From contig JANQSY010000014.1 of NCBI GenBank assembly GCA_028279065.1, positions 1 to 53,616 on the forward strand: a DNA stretch of 53,616 nt. The letters are read 5' to 3'. This stretch comes from Cytophagales bacterium (GTDB lineage: Bacteria > Bacteroidota > Bacteroidia > Cytophagales > CCMP332). This document shows, piece after piece, positions 1 through 6,761 of this stretch. Every line of letters begins with the position of its first letter. Positions within the stretch are counted from its first letter, which is position 1. Both the position numbers and the translations under genes were made by a program. Below the pieces are notes generated by a model. That model saw only the letters and a program-made list of their open reading frames with translations, was not told the origin of the DNA and searched no databases.

Positions 1-1
1 G

Positions 2-883
2 AGGGCGGGGACCTTTAGGTTTACGAGTGTGGATCCGCTGAAGCACGACTACCCGTACTATACTCCATACAACTATGCAGGAAATAAACCTATTTCCTAC
101 GTGGATAAAAATGGAAATCAAGAAGATTTTCCTCCATTAATCAAACAAAAACAAGATGCTGTTTTGAATCCAGATTTGAATAATCTCAAGACTCCGGATA
201 GAAATCTTAATCAGACTGGAACTTTTCGCTATCAACCAGGAAAACTTAAACCATCGGACAAGCCAAATGTCATTCCACAACTCAAAGCATTTTCTAAGTT
301 TAGTCTTTTACCTGGGATGGCTCCAATCATAGACATTGAAGATTCCTATTTTAAGAACGATATGCCACAGAGGGATATAGGATTAAAACACCAAAACTTT
401 GTTAACTCTGCTGTTCATGCTAAAAACTTGGAGAATATTAACAAAATTCAAATCCCTGGCTCGGGACTCCTTTTTGAATTAGGAAAAGGGATTCAGTCAA
501 TTCGTGTGGGAATTGCAACTGGAGATGCACGAAATCAAGCAGTTGATATTGGATCTGATATTAGTTTTAATAAGCAGCTAGCAGGTCAAAAAAATGAAAG
601 ATTCAATTTTATGAGGCAAACGCTTACTGAAATTGTAAAATTCAGTGATCAAGGGCTTCTAACAGAAAACGGAGAAGGATTATCTGATGATCAAATTATT
701 GGTTTAACCAATTTCTCAATGTTAATGAAGTATGAATCTTCAACGAATATTACCGGAATAAATGATTCAGTAATGAAAGATTTATTCGATAAGGTAGTAG
801 AAATAAAATCAAAATCTTTAAAGCCAGGGCTAAATAATACGATGGAATTAGATAGACCACCAAATAATATAGATGTTCAATAA
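2..883 (+). CDS. RHS repeat-associated core protein, C-terminal end (5' end outside window)
   Basis: This is the 3' end of an RHS-type gene. The frame is open to the left edge, reading RAGTFRFTSVDPL before the first possible start (GTG at 29), so the true start lies outside the window. The segment YTPYNYAGNKPISYVDKNG matches the end of the RHS core (DPL..YP..SPYNY..NNPI..iDpdG), after which these polymorphic toxins switch to a variable C-terminal domain. The roughly 245 residues after the core are hydrophilic and rich in Asn and Lys, and resemble no toxin fold I know. In this family the core forms a shell around a toxic tip that is delivered to competitors or acts in conflict between kin; that role is inferred here. 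A small lipoprotein gene follows at once and may be the cognate immunity gene. The RHS-core call is firm; the tip's activity is unknown. Confidence 0.75.
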   Translation, partial: RAGTFRFTSVDPLKHDYPYYTPYNYAGNKPISYVDKNGNQEDFPPLIKQKQDAVLNPDLNNLKTPDRNLNQTGTFRYQPGKLKPSDKPNVIPQLKAFSKFSLLPGMAPIIDIEDSYFKNDMPQRDIGLKHQNFVNSAVHAKNLENINKIQIPGSGLLFELGKGIQSIRVGIATGDARNQAVDIGSDISFNKQLAGQKNERFNFMRQTLTEIVKFSDQGLLTENGEGLSDDQIIGLTNFSMLMKYESSTNITGINDSVMKDLFDKVVEIKSKSLKPGLNNTMELDRPPNNIDVQ

Positions 884-884
884 T

Positions 885-1274
885 ATGGCAAGAACATTTA
901 TTTTTATTTTCATCTTTTGCTTTCTTTATGCTTGTAAATCGAATAGAAGGGACGACAATGACATTGTAAAGATTAAGTTCGAAAGTGTTGACGAAAAGAT
1001 ATTCTTTATTAAATATGTGGCCTTTATTCGATGGGAAGAAATCCTTTCTGACTCAGGATATAGTAAAAATGAAATAGTTTTTATTATTCAACAAAAAATT
1101 AATTCTGATTCAACTTATGTTCCAATAATCATGAAGAACTCTAAAATTGAAAAGGTTTTTTCCTACAAAACATATTTATCAGTTATAGATACTTTAAATC
1201 TTGATCTTGAGAAAGTAAAGAGGGCTGAAAATCTTCTGGATAGCCTTGAGCCATATGAGGTTATTACCAATTAA
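885..1274 (+). CDS. Small lipoprotein, candidate immunity protein for the RHS tip
   Basis: A protein of about 129 residues starting MARTFIFIFIFCFLYAC, a short hydrophobic signal ending in a lipobox-like LYAC. It is therefore probably lipid-anchored at Cys17. The remainder is Lys/Asp/Ile-rich with no recognised domain. I chose the ATG at 885 because the signal follows directly; an ATG at 873 in the same frame would add four residues and overlap the RHS stop. The start lies 2 bp after the RHS stop codon, so the genes are co-transcribed. The position directly behind a polymorphic-toxin tip is typical of immunity genes, but nothing in the sequence itself proves this. Base composition is AT-rich like the RHS tip, and differs from the housekeeping genes further right. 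Confidence 0.65.
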   Translation: MARTFIFIFIFCFLYACKSNRRDDNDIVKIKFESVDEKIFFIKYVAFIRWEEILSDSGYSKNEIVFIIQQKINSDSTYVPIIMKNSKIEKVFSYKTYLSVIDTLNLDLEKVKRAENLLDSLEPYEVITN

Positions 1275-1299
1275 AACAACCAAAAATTGGATTGTTTTT
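1273..1299 (+). terminator. Rho-independent-like terminator after the RHS/lipoprotein pair
   Basis: An A-rich arm AAAACAACC (1273-1281) pairs with GGATTGTTTT (1289-1298) with one bulge, and the descending arm ends in a T run. It overlaps the lipoprotein stop codon, as expected for a compact transcription end. Confidence 0.5.
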
Positions 1300-1392
1300 A
1301 AACGTCGGGCGCCACTCTCTAAAACCGAACCTCTCTAACTAAACAACAAAGGCAGAGACATACCTCCCTCACAAGTATCCCCCATTTGAGAA

Positions 1393-1410
1393 ACCTGCCT
1401 GCCAGCAGGT
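1393..1410. repeat. Short perfect inverted repeat
   Basis: ACCTGC (1393-1398) and GCAGGT (1405-1410) are perfect arms around a 6-base loop, in a gene-free stretch. There is no T run. It may be a short interspersed palindrome or half of a decayed element; function unknown. Confidence 0.3.
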
Positions 1411-1523
1411 GAGTTTTGTAATCCCCTAGATACGAGCTGAATGTCTCTAAAGAAGAGTAAAGCACTCTTTAGGGTTGTGGTAATATGGAAGTGGGAAATG
1501 TAGGAATGTAAAACTGATGAACG

Positions 1524-1871
1524 CTAGGGTTCCTTTACCAGAATTGCTAAAATGAAATCCTGATCTTCAAGTCTTGAAGTTGATAAGGAATTGATCGTGA
1601 ACCCTTGATTGATCCATTTGGATAATTCCTCCTTGAATTTCAAATCTCCCTCCTGATAACTATCATTTTTTAATCCGTACGAGAATTTCTTTTCAAATTC
1701 AACTATAGAAACCTTGTTATCCGGATGGTAAACAATCATTCCGGGTATCGCTGTAGTGGTTCCCTTTTTTAGGTGGTTTACACGAATCATGACTACTTGC
1801 TTTTCCTGGGCATAAATGGAATTTAATCCAAATGTTGCAAGGATGAGTGAGATTAACACTAATGATTTCAT
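1524..1871 (-). CDS. Small secreted hypothetical protein
   Basis: 115 residues with a clear signal peptide: MKSLVLISLILATFGLNSIYA, then Q at the likely cleavage site, a common pattern for exported Bacteroidota proteins. The mature part (about 94 residues) has no recognised domain. It has alternating hydrophobic and charged residues compatible with a small alpha/beta fold, and contains no cysteine. Neighbours on both sides are long non-coding stretches, so it is probably transcribed alone. The signal peptide, normal codon use and ATG start make a real gene likely. I cannot assign a function. Confidence 0.6.
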   Translation of the reverse strand: MKSLVLISLILATFGLNSIYAQEKQVVMIRVNHLKKGTTTAIPGMIVYHPDNKVSIVEFEKKFSYGLKNDSYQEGDLKFKEELSKWINQGFTINSLSTSRLEDQDFILAILVKEP

Positions 1872-2503
1872 GGAATTTGTTTTTCTAATAAGTTACATAA
1901 AATTTTTTTAGGTCCCTAGTTAATTTTTCAATTTCTCGTAAAGTTGTTTATGACCGTTCTCAAAATGGTCCTCGTATCAGCGCTGACTGTGGGTATGGTT
2001 ACAAGGACTTGAAGAACATTAGACGGAATATTGTTAGTTTAAGGTAGGAACGGCCATCGTACAGCCACCGCCAGTGCCTGCTCGGACGATGGTTATGGGG
2101 TGCATTATTTAGTGTTTAAGGTGAAAAATCTCAAAAAAAGCTGGGATGATCGAACTTGCTACTTGATCCACCACAGGCCAACTTGAAATAAATTATTGAT
2201 TTTTTTGGTTTTTCTATTTGGAATCCAGAGCAAATCGGTTGATTCCAGCAAGATTCGTTTCGTTGATTTGTCTAGTTCATGACTTTCTAATTAAGATACT
2301 TCACGATTTGCTTTTTATTTTTTTGACTTTCTGATCTTGTCTTGCGTGTATTCTTAAAGATCCAATTGATGTTCGCCGTCAGCAAAAATTCCTTTATCTG
2401 GCATTTAAGCAATAAAAAACCGATGCAAATGAGAACCTAATTGCAATTATCAATGCCCTGGAGTTGCTAATTATAGAAAATCGATTCGATCTTCAAGATT
2501 GAC
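1872..2503. other. Gene-poor stretch with a possible small-gene remnant
   Basis: No intact gene was found in about 630 bases. On the + strand at about 2335-2502 one frame reads protein-like text (KDPIDVRRQQKFLYLAFKQ, then a TAA at 2413-2415, then NLIAIINALELLIIENRF) but has no start codon. It could be the remnant of a small gene or chance. The rest is AT-rich with no repeat or RNA that I recognise. Confidence 0.35.
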
Positions 2504-2683
2504 CTATTCTTCAGAATCTGTGTATCCATGCCTCCTTGCGTTTGCGACACAATCAGATCTGTTTTTATAGCCTTCTGTAGAAGCACCTACTAGCTCTCCA
2601 TTCCTTGCTGTTCTTCTCCAGCGCCATTCGCCGGCCTCATCCTTGTAGAATTCCCACTTGTCATCTTTTCCAATATTATCCAT
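2504..2683 (-). CDS. DUF1508 (YegP-like) small protein
   Basis: A complete 59-residue reading frame, ATG at 2683 and TAG at 2506-2504. It starts MDNIGKDDKWEFYKDEAGEW and continues RWRRTARNGELVGASTEGY, then KNRSDCVANARRHGY. This matches the DUF1508 signature: an aromatic strand, a Trp-Arg-Trp strand, an NG turn, a [AS]-x-EGY motif and a helix with a late small/charged pattern. The family is a small alpha/beta fold found singly or in tandem in many bacteria, with no settled biochemical role; E. coli YegP has two copies and this gene has one. It lies alone in an accessory region next to another small, broken gene. The family assignment is good; function is unknown. Confidence 0.8.
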   Translation of the reverse strand: MDNIGKDDKWEFYKDEAGEWRWRRTARNGELVGASTEGYKNRSDCVANARRHGYTDSEE

Positions 2684-3124
2684 GGTTATGGTTATTAGTT
2701 TTATTCAAAACTGAAAGACAATTTTCATGCTGTCAATCCTCATTTATGAGGATTTTTCTTTTGACATTTAAATATCAAATAGATGGGTTTTAGAGACGAG
2801 AAAGAAAAGATTCTCAATAAATAGGGATTATATTTCCTGTCTTCCATGTAGGAAAACTTGGATTCTATTACGAATATTTTTTTTTAAGCGAAAATGGATT
2901 AGATATGCGTAAAGTTGAATCCTTCAGTTTAGTTGCCTATCGTTTTTCATGATGCGATAATAGCGTTCCTAGACGAACGAGTTTAGTATTCTTCTTTTCC
3001 TATGTTCTTTCAGTATTTATCGGAAATCTGAGGTTAAATAATATCCGTGGATAAAATACTAAGTTTTTGAAATCTTGAAGCCTGAGAAAAAAGATGGACA
3101 TAAATCTTTGAACGCCTCAATTGT
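2684..3124. other. Intergenic stretch, nothing recognised
   Basis: About 440 AT-rich bases with stops in all frames. No gene, tRNA or strong hairpin is seen. AATAGGGA at about 2825 resembles one arm of the palindrome at 3379-3394. Confidence 0.4.
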
Positions 3125-3337
3125 TTACCTGGTATGGCACTCTGGAACACAATGGGCACAACCATCCACATTCTTGTAAGATCCTTTTGCTCTGTAAATA
3201 GCAACTCTGCAATTGGGAAGGAAGCCAAGGTCCAATCTATTGGCGGGATCCGGTAGGTGATCGCAGCCCCTTGTAACATTGTGAACTTCATGCTAACCCG
3301 TGGATTGGGCATTTTTGTTAACAATGAATCTATCCAT
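3125..3337 (-). pseudogene. Small Cys-rich protein gene interrupted by an in-frame TAG
   Basis: Reading from the ATG at 3337, the frame gives MDRFIVNKNAQSTG, then TAG (3295-3293), then in the same frame HEVHNVTRGCDHLPDP, ANRLDLGFLPNCRVAIYRAK, GSYKNVDGCAHCVPECHTR and a TAA at 3127-3125. The whole frame is 70 codons. From memory this matches a small Bacteroidota family of 60-70 residues with an N-terminal [FY][IV][VI]NKNAQ..G[DE]HEVH, a CxxLP..NRidLG segment and a C-terminal GCxxC..eCHT cluster; its function is unknown. The stop sits where homologues have Asp or Glu, and a Glu codon GAG could become TAG by one change. All cysteines and the frame downstream are intact, so the lesion is recent, is read through, or is a sequencing error. 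Confidence 0.75.
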
Positions 3338-3378
3338 GGCTTTTAAGATCAATTTAGAACCAATTGACCTACTTTAAA

Positions 3379-3394
3379 TCCCTATTTATAGGGA
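3379..3394. promoter_or_regulatory. Operator-like palindrome
   Basis: TCCCTAT (3379-3385), TT, ATAGGGA (3388-3394) is a perfect inverted repeat. It lies about 42 bp upstream of the Cys-rich small gene's ATG on the minus strand. A dimeric regulator site is one reading; no regulator is known. Confidence 0.3.
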
Positions 3395-3487
3395 AATTTG
3401 AGAGGATTCATTACGCTTAGGAACCGTTTTCAAACTTGTTCTGATAATCCTGCTAAGAAATTTATCCCTCCTGGAACCGGGAACTCC

Positions 3488-3556
3488 GGCCTGCCTGAAG
3501 AAATGTGGGTTTCTTGAGAATCCAGGCCGCTCGCCTTCGGGATCTTTGGTGAGCGG
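3488..3556. other. Consecutive hairpins, possible structured RNA or palindromic element
   Basis: GGCCTG (3488-3493) pairs with CAGGCC (3523-3528) and encloses an inner AAGAAA/TTTCTT hairpin. It is followed by CCGCTCGCC (3527-3535) against GGTGAGCGG (3548-3556), which pair 8 of 9, around a TTCGGGATCT-type loop. Outer stem and next hairpin share two bases, so they could be alternative folds. A further hairpin with a T run follows at 3570. This is more structure than expected by chance in 100 bp, and no gene explains it. It matches no RNA class that I recognise. Confidence 0.4.
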
Positions 3557-3569
3557 AGCAAAGTGATTA

Positions 3570-3595
3570 CCTGAAATATAATTTTCAGGCTTTTT
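3570..3595 (+). terminator. Terminator-like hairpin upstream of the T9SS repeat protein
   Basis: CCTGAAA (3570-3576) pairs with TTTCAGG (3583-3589), followed by CTTTTTCTT. It has the form of an intrinsic terminator on the + strand, yet no + strand gene lies upstream. It may end a transcript that begins in the hairpin region just before it. Confidence 0.45.
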
Positions 3596-3631
3596 CTTCG
3601 TCTTTTCATAACTTAACAAAAAACATATGAC

Positions 3632-5254
3632 ATGAAATGGCAAGCATTAGCCTTACTGATCCTTTCTCCCTTTTCGTTAATAAGCCAAACCCCCCTGATC
3701 ACAACCAACATCCACCAAGGATTTTATGACTCCAATCCAAGAGTACTCTTTTCCGATGGGCAGCAACTCTTTTTTTCCGCCCAACCGGATAATACAAATA
3801 AATGGGACAACTATATCCTTAACTCCCCAACTGCCAGCCTTACTTCTTATGTTGACCCTGCTTCGCATCCTAACACTTCCAAACGCCATATAAAAACCGG
3901 TTCCGGAGTTTATTTCGTCGCAATGAGAGGTACCAATTTTTCAAGGGATCTTTTCTTTTATGACTACTCCTCTCAAACGACGATAACCATTGATGGATCA
4001 GGCTTTTATAATGAAAGTGACTTTCAGGGTATAGAGTTGAATGGAGGCCTGATCTGTAATGCGAATAATAGCCTTCATTATTGTACCGTGAATTCCGTAT
4101 CCGATTTGGGGTCTATCACCCCTTATTCCATTTACGCCAGGCTCAATGGAAAAGTGTTTTTTGCAGGAAATACCTCCTCACAAGGCAAAGAACTTTGGGT
4201 TACGGATGGAACTCAATCAGGCACACAGGTTTTTATGGATATCAATCCTGGCTCCTATGATGGACTGAGCGGGGAATACCCAGGAAACGATTTCTATAGA
4301 GAGATTATCGCTGCAACCTCTAGCTATTTGTTTTTTAATGCTGAGGATGGACTCGAATTTGGCGAGGAGGTATGGATTTCTGATGGGACCGTTCAGGGAA
4401 CCAAACCTCTTTTGGATTCAAATGGAAACAGGGTGAATGCTGCTCAGCGTTTTCGAACTCTTAATGATAAGGCATACTTCATTTCATCTGATTCTGCCCA
4501 TGGCAGGGAATTATGGGTAAGCGATGGAACTCAGACCGGTACCTATGTGCTCTACGATTTTTATCAGGGCCCTACAGATGGTGCTTGGCGCTTGATCAAA
4601 TCCGGAGATCGCCTCTGGATTAGTAGTAAAACGGCTGCAAGTAGTGCTACAAGGTATTTTATCTCTGACGGGACGAGTTCGGGCACCTACGAAATAAAAG
4701 GAAGTGGAGCCTATCCAAATGATGACTTGACCTTGAGCTCCTCTGAAGGAATTCATTACTCAAATGGCAGGTTTTATTTTCTGGCTCACGAGCACAGCAA
4801 TGGAATTGAGTTATATTCAGTTGGATTGAATGAAACGCAGGGAACATTGATCGCTGATCTTACTCCAGGCCCGGCTGATAGCGATATCGAGGAATTAGCG
4901 GTTGTGGACAATGCTCTTTACTTTCCCTGGTTTACCTCTCAATTCGGCAAAGAGCTATTTTATATCGATGTATCCTATTTGACCTCTTTGAATGATCGGA
5001 AACCAAGCTCAGGCGAATTAAGTCTTTTCCCAAACCCAACCGCTGATTTGCTAAATCTGGTGTTGGCCAATTCAAGATCAAACATTGAAGGTGCAGAAGT
5101 TTGGATCTATGATAATCTTGGAAAAATGGTTTTAAGAACTGATTTTCCAGGAAACCCCTCTCAAATTAGTCTAGAGAAACTAACCCCTGGAACCTACCAA
5201 TTGAACCTTAGGTTAGGGAATGAATTGATTTCTAAACGAATAATCAAAAACTGA
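3632..5254 (+). CDS. T9SS-sorted secreted protein with ELWVSDGT repeats
   Basis: 540 residues. A signal peptide (MKWQALALLILSPFSLISQ) leads into a beta-rich exported protein. The middle (about residues 180-430) holds about five degenerate copies of a motif such as ELWVTDGTQSGT, EVWISDGTVQGT and ELWVSDGTQTGT, each followed by a short D.NPG-like turn. This is a propeller-like repeat common in large exported Bacteroidota proteins. The last 75 or so residues begin LSLFPNPTADLLNL and end in a basic strand (LISKRIIKN), a type A T9SS sorting domain. The protein is thus expected to pass the outer membrane through T9SS and be anchored on the surface or released. Substrate or partner unknown; adhesion is a guess. 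It is flanked by terminator-like structure upstream and a gap downstream, so it is likely monocistronic. Confidence 0.85.
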   Translation: MKWQALALLILSPFSLISQTPLITTNIHQGFYDSNPRVLFSDGQQLFFSAQPDNTNKWDNYILNSPTASLTSYVDPASHPNTSKRHIKTGSGVYFVAMRGTNFSRDLFFYDYSSQTTITIDGSGFYNESDFQGIELNGGLICNANNSLHYCTVNSVSDLGSITPYSIYARLNGKVFFAGNTSSQGKELWVTDGTQSGTQVFMDINPGSYDGLSGEYPGNDFYREIIAATSSYLFFNAEDGLEFGEEVWISDGTVQGTKPLLDSNGNRVNAAQRFRTLNDKAYFISSDSAHGRELWVSDGTQTGTYVLYDFYQGPTDGAWRLIKSGDRLWISSKTAASSATRYFISDGTSSGTYEIKGSGAYPNDDLTLSSSEGIHYSNGRFYFLAHEHSNGIELYSVGLNETQGTLIADLTPGPADSDIEELAVVDNALYFPWFTSQFGKELFYIDVSYLTSLNDRKPSSGELSLFPNPTADLLNLVLANSRSNIEGAEVWIYDNLGKMVLRTDFPGNPSQISLEKLTPGTYQLNLRLGNELISKRIIKN

Positions 5255-5478
5255 CTGGCTAAATACTCGTAGTTCTTTGCAACAGAATTTAATACAACAA
5301 CCTCTCGTATCAATAATAACCAGAGGTACAGAATTTGAATCAACCTTAGGGAGATTTTCAAGGGATTTAAGGGTATTCAGAAAACCCATGTGAAATTCTG
5401 AGGCTGGCTGGCGTCATAAAAGATGTTGAATCTATCCGGGCTAAGAAAAATCTGTTATTAAAGCCACTTCTCTTTGCA

Positions 5479-5486
5479 TACCTTCG
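5479..5486 (+). promoter_or_regulatory. Probable -7 promoter box for the cyclophilin gene
   Basis: TACCTTCG matches the Bacteroidota -7 consensus TAnnTTTG with one change and lies about 27 bp before the ATG at 5514. The -33 element is not clear. Confidence 0.35.
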
Positions 5487-5513
5487 CAACCTGATCTTGA
5501 ATAAAACCAAAAA

Positions 5514-5945
5514 ATGACAGTAGAAATCATTACCGAAAAGGGAACCATGAGTGTTGAGTTCTATGAGAACGATGCTCCAAATACGGTTGCCAATTTTGTA
5601 AAACTATCCAAGGATGGGTTTTACAATGGACTCACGTTTCACAGGGTAATTCCAAATTTTGTGATCCAGGGTGGTTGCCCTGATGGCACCGGTGCAGGTG
5701 GTCCGGGATATACCATCGATTGTGAGCTTGATGGCGAAAATCAATACCACGACAGGGGAGTTCTTTCAATGGCCCATGCCGGAAGAAATACCGGTGGTAG
5801 CCAGTTCTTCATCTGCCATAGCAGGGACAACACATCCCACCTCGATAGGAATCACACCTGCTTCGGGAAGGTTACCGAAGGATTGGATGTAATAGATGAG
5901 ATCCGCCAGGGGGATAAGATCCAGGAGATCAAAATATCTGAGTAA
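5514..5945 (+). CDS. Peptidyl-prolyl cis-trans isomerase, cyclophilin type
   Basis: 143 residues, a minimal bacterial cyclophilin that speeds cis-trans isomerisation of X-Pro bonds during folding. Visible motifs are [13 protein letters not shown] (catalytic Arg44), the GTG-GGPGY loop (about 59-66), [15 protein letters not shown] (86-100) and a C-terminal [14 protein letters not shown]. His109 stands where human cyclophilin A has the cyclosporin-contacting Trp, as is usual in bacteria. There is no signal peptide, so it is probably cytoplasmic. A -7-like box lies upstream and a strong terminator directly downstream, so it forms a single-gene unit. Confidence 0.93.
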   Translation: MTVEIITEKGTMSVEFYENDAPNTVANFVKLSKDGFYNGLTFHRVIPNFVIQGGCPDGTGAGGPGYTIDCELDGENQYHDRGVLSMAHAGRNTGGSQFFICHSRDNTSHLDRNHTCFGKVTEGLDVIDEIRQGDKIQEIKISE

Positions 5946-5977
5946 GCAGGCTGCTAAAAGATCACTAAAACAAAGAG

Positions 5978-6006
5978 GCCCCGATTAAATGACCGGGGCT
6001 TTTTTT
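5978..6006 (+). terminator. Intrinsic terminator of the cyclophilin gene
   Basis: GCCCCG (5978-5983) pairs with CGGGGC (5994-5999), followed by seven T. It lies 32 bp after the cyclophilin stop. The opposing broken gene ends at 6013, so it could serve both strands only weakly. Confidence 0.85.
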
Positions 6007-6012
6007 GGTTGC

Positions 6013-6438
6013 CTATTGTTCAGCTGTCTCCGAAGATCCACCCATTCCCAGTACCGCACCGATAATGCCCCCGGCAATTCCTCCCATCACAATTCCTGCT
6101 ACGCCATCGACAATAATGGCAGTGGTAGAACTCATGAGGGTAGTGTAGGAATACAGGCTGAGGTCAACCGTCATCGCCACAAGAACGGAGATCAGGGCTC
6201 CGGCACCAAAGCATGAGATGTTTGCCGATTTCAGGAAAATATAGCTTAGCAACAAGGCGTAGCGGACATTTGAAAGCATAATCGACTACCAGACCATGTC
6301 TTCCTAGGCTCTCATCACATCAGGGTTATTCAACTCTCCCATCATACCCATAAGGATCGCTCCATAGTTCAGCCATCCAAGTAAAGAGTAGGAGACAAAC
6401 CCGACTAGGGTTCCGAACAAGAGTTTTTTGATATCCAT
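6013..6438 (-). pseudogene. Small multi-span membrane protein gene broken by two in-frame TAG codons
   Basis: From ATG 6438 the frame reads MDIKKLLFGTLVGFVSYSLL, then GWLNYGAILMGMMGELNNPD, VMRA, TAG (6306-6304), EDMVW, TAG (6288-6286), then SIMLSNVRYALLLSYIFLK and a Gly/Ala-rich helix ending at TAA 6013. All of it is one frame of 142 codons with no frameshift. Together the parts give a four-helix membrane protein that I recognise as a common small uncharacterised Bacteroidota family: an N-terminal KKLLiGtlvG..YfLLGWLiYG, a central eMvWW.lilgNLayG.LLaYIFlK.AN, and a C-terminal helix with G-x3-G spacing. The second TAG stands at the second Trp of the WW pair (TGG to TAG is one change). As written only a 44-residue piece would be made from the first start. 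Confidence 0.75.
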
Positions 6439-6761
6439 GGCTAATAGGTTTGGTTACCATATAAGGTAGGAAACCCGTCGTCAGAAGTATGAGTTTAAGA
6501 ATTTTTTGAACGGTCAATTACGTGTTTTCTCGGCAATCTTGATCTAGCAATATTCGCATTTAGTATTGGCTAGTTTATAATTAAAATAGGCTTGTTCATA
6601 AACTGAGAGCCCCGTTTCATTGCTAATAATGCCTTGTTCACAAAATGGGCTCCGATTCTATCTCTGATTTGTCGTATTTAAAATTCTTAAAATCATACTT
6701 TCAGTTACCAAGAATAGTGGCTGTTGGGTATGATATTATTACTAACCCAAAACCATCTGAA
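6439..6761. other. Intergenic region before the fibre-protein pair
   Basis: About 320 bases with no gene supported on either strand. An ATG at 6645 in frame with the next gene would add 39 residues in front of a normal signal peptide, so I treat that part as leader. It holds the direct repeat listed at 6591-6644 and a TACTTTCA promoter-like box at about 6694. Confidence 0.4.
6591..6644 (+). repeat. Direct repeat upstream of the S74 fibre gene
   Basis: CTTGTTCATAAA (6591-6602) recurs as CTTGTTCACAAA (6633-6644), spaced exactly 42 bases (about four helical turns). Each copy is followed by a related G/C-rich tract. This suggests paired binding sites for a regulator of the downstream gene, or a short duplication. 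Confidence 0.35.

Noticed and set aside
2335-2502. Protein-like + strand frame with an internal TAA
   Set aside because: No start codon and no family recognised; reported only as a possible remnant in the region entry.
3034-3324. 96-residue minus-strand frame overlapping the broken Cys-rich gene
   Set aside because: A different frame of the same strand gives a recognisable family across the whole length, so this one is a shadow.
3386-3643. 85-residue minus-strand frame over the hairpin region
   Set aside because: It follows the hairpin arms and has no domain, no signal peptide and low-complexity Arg/Lys runs; the region is better read as structured DNA or RNA.
6645-6761. N-terminal extension of the first fibre gene from an ATG at 6645
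   Set aside because: It would place 39 unrelated residues before a clean signal peptide.
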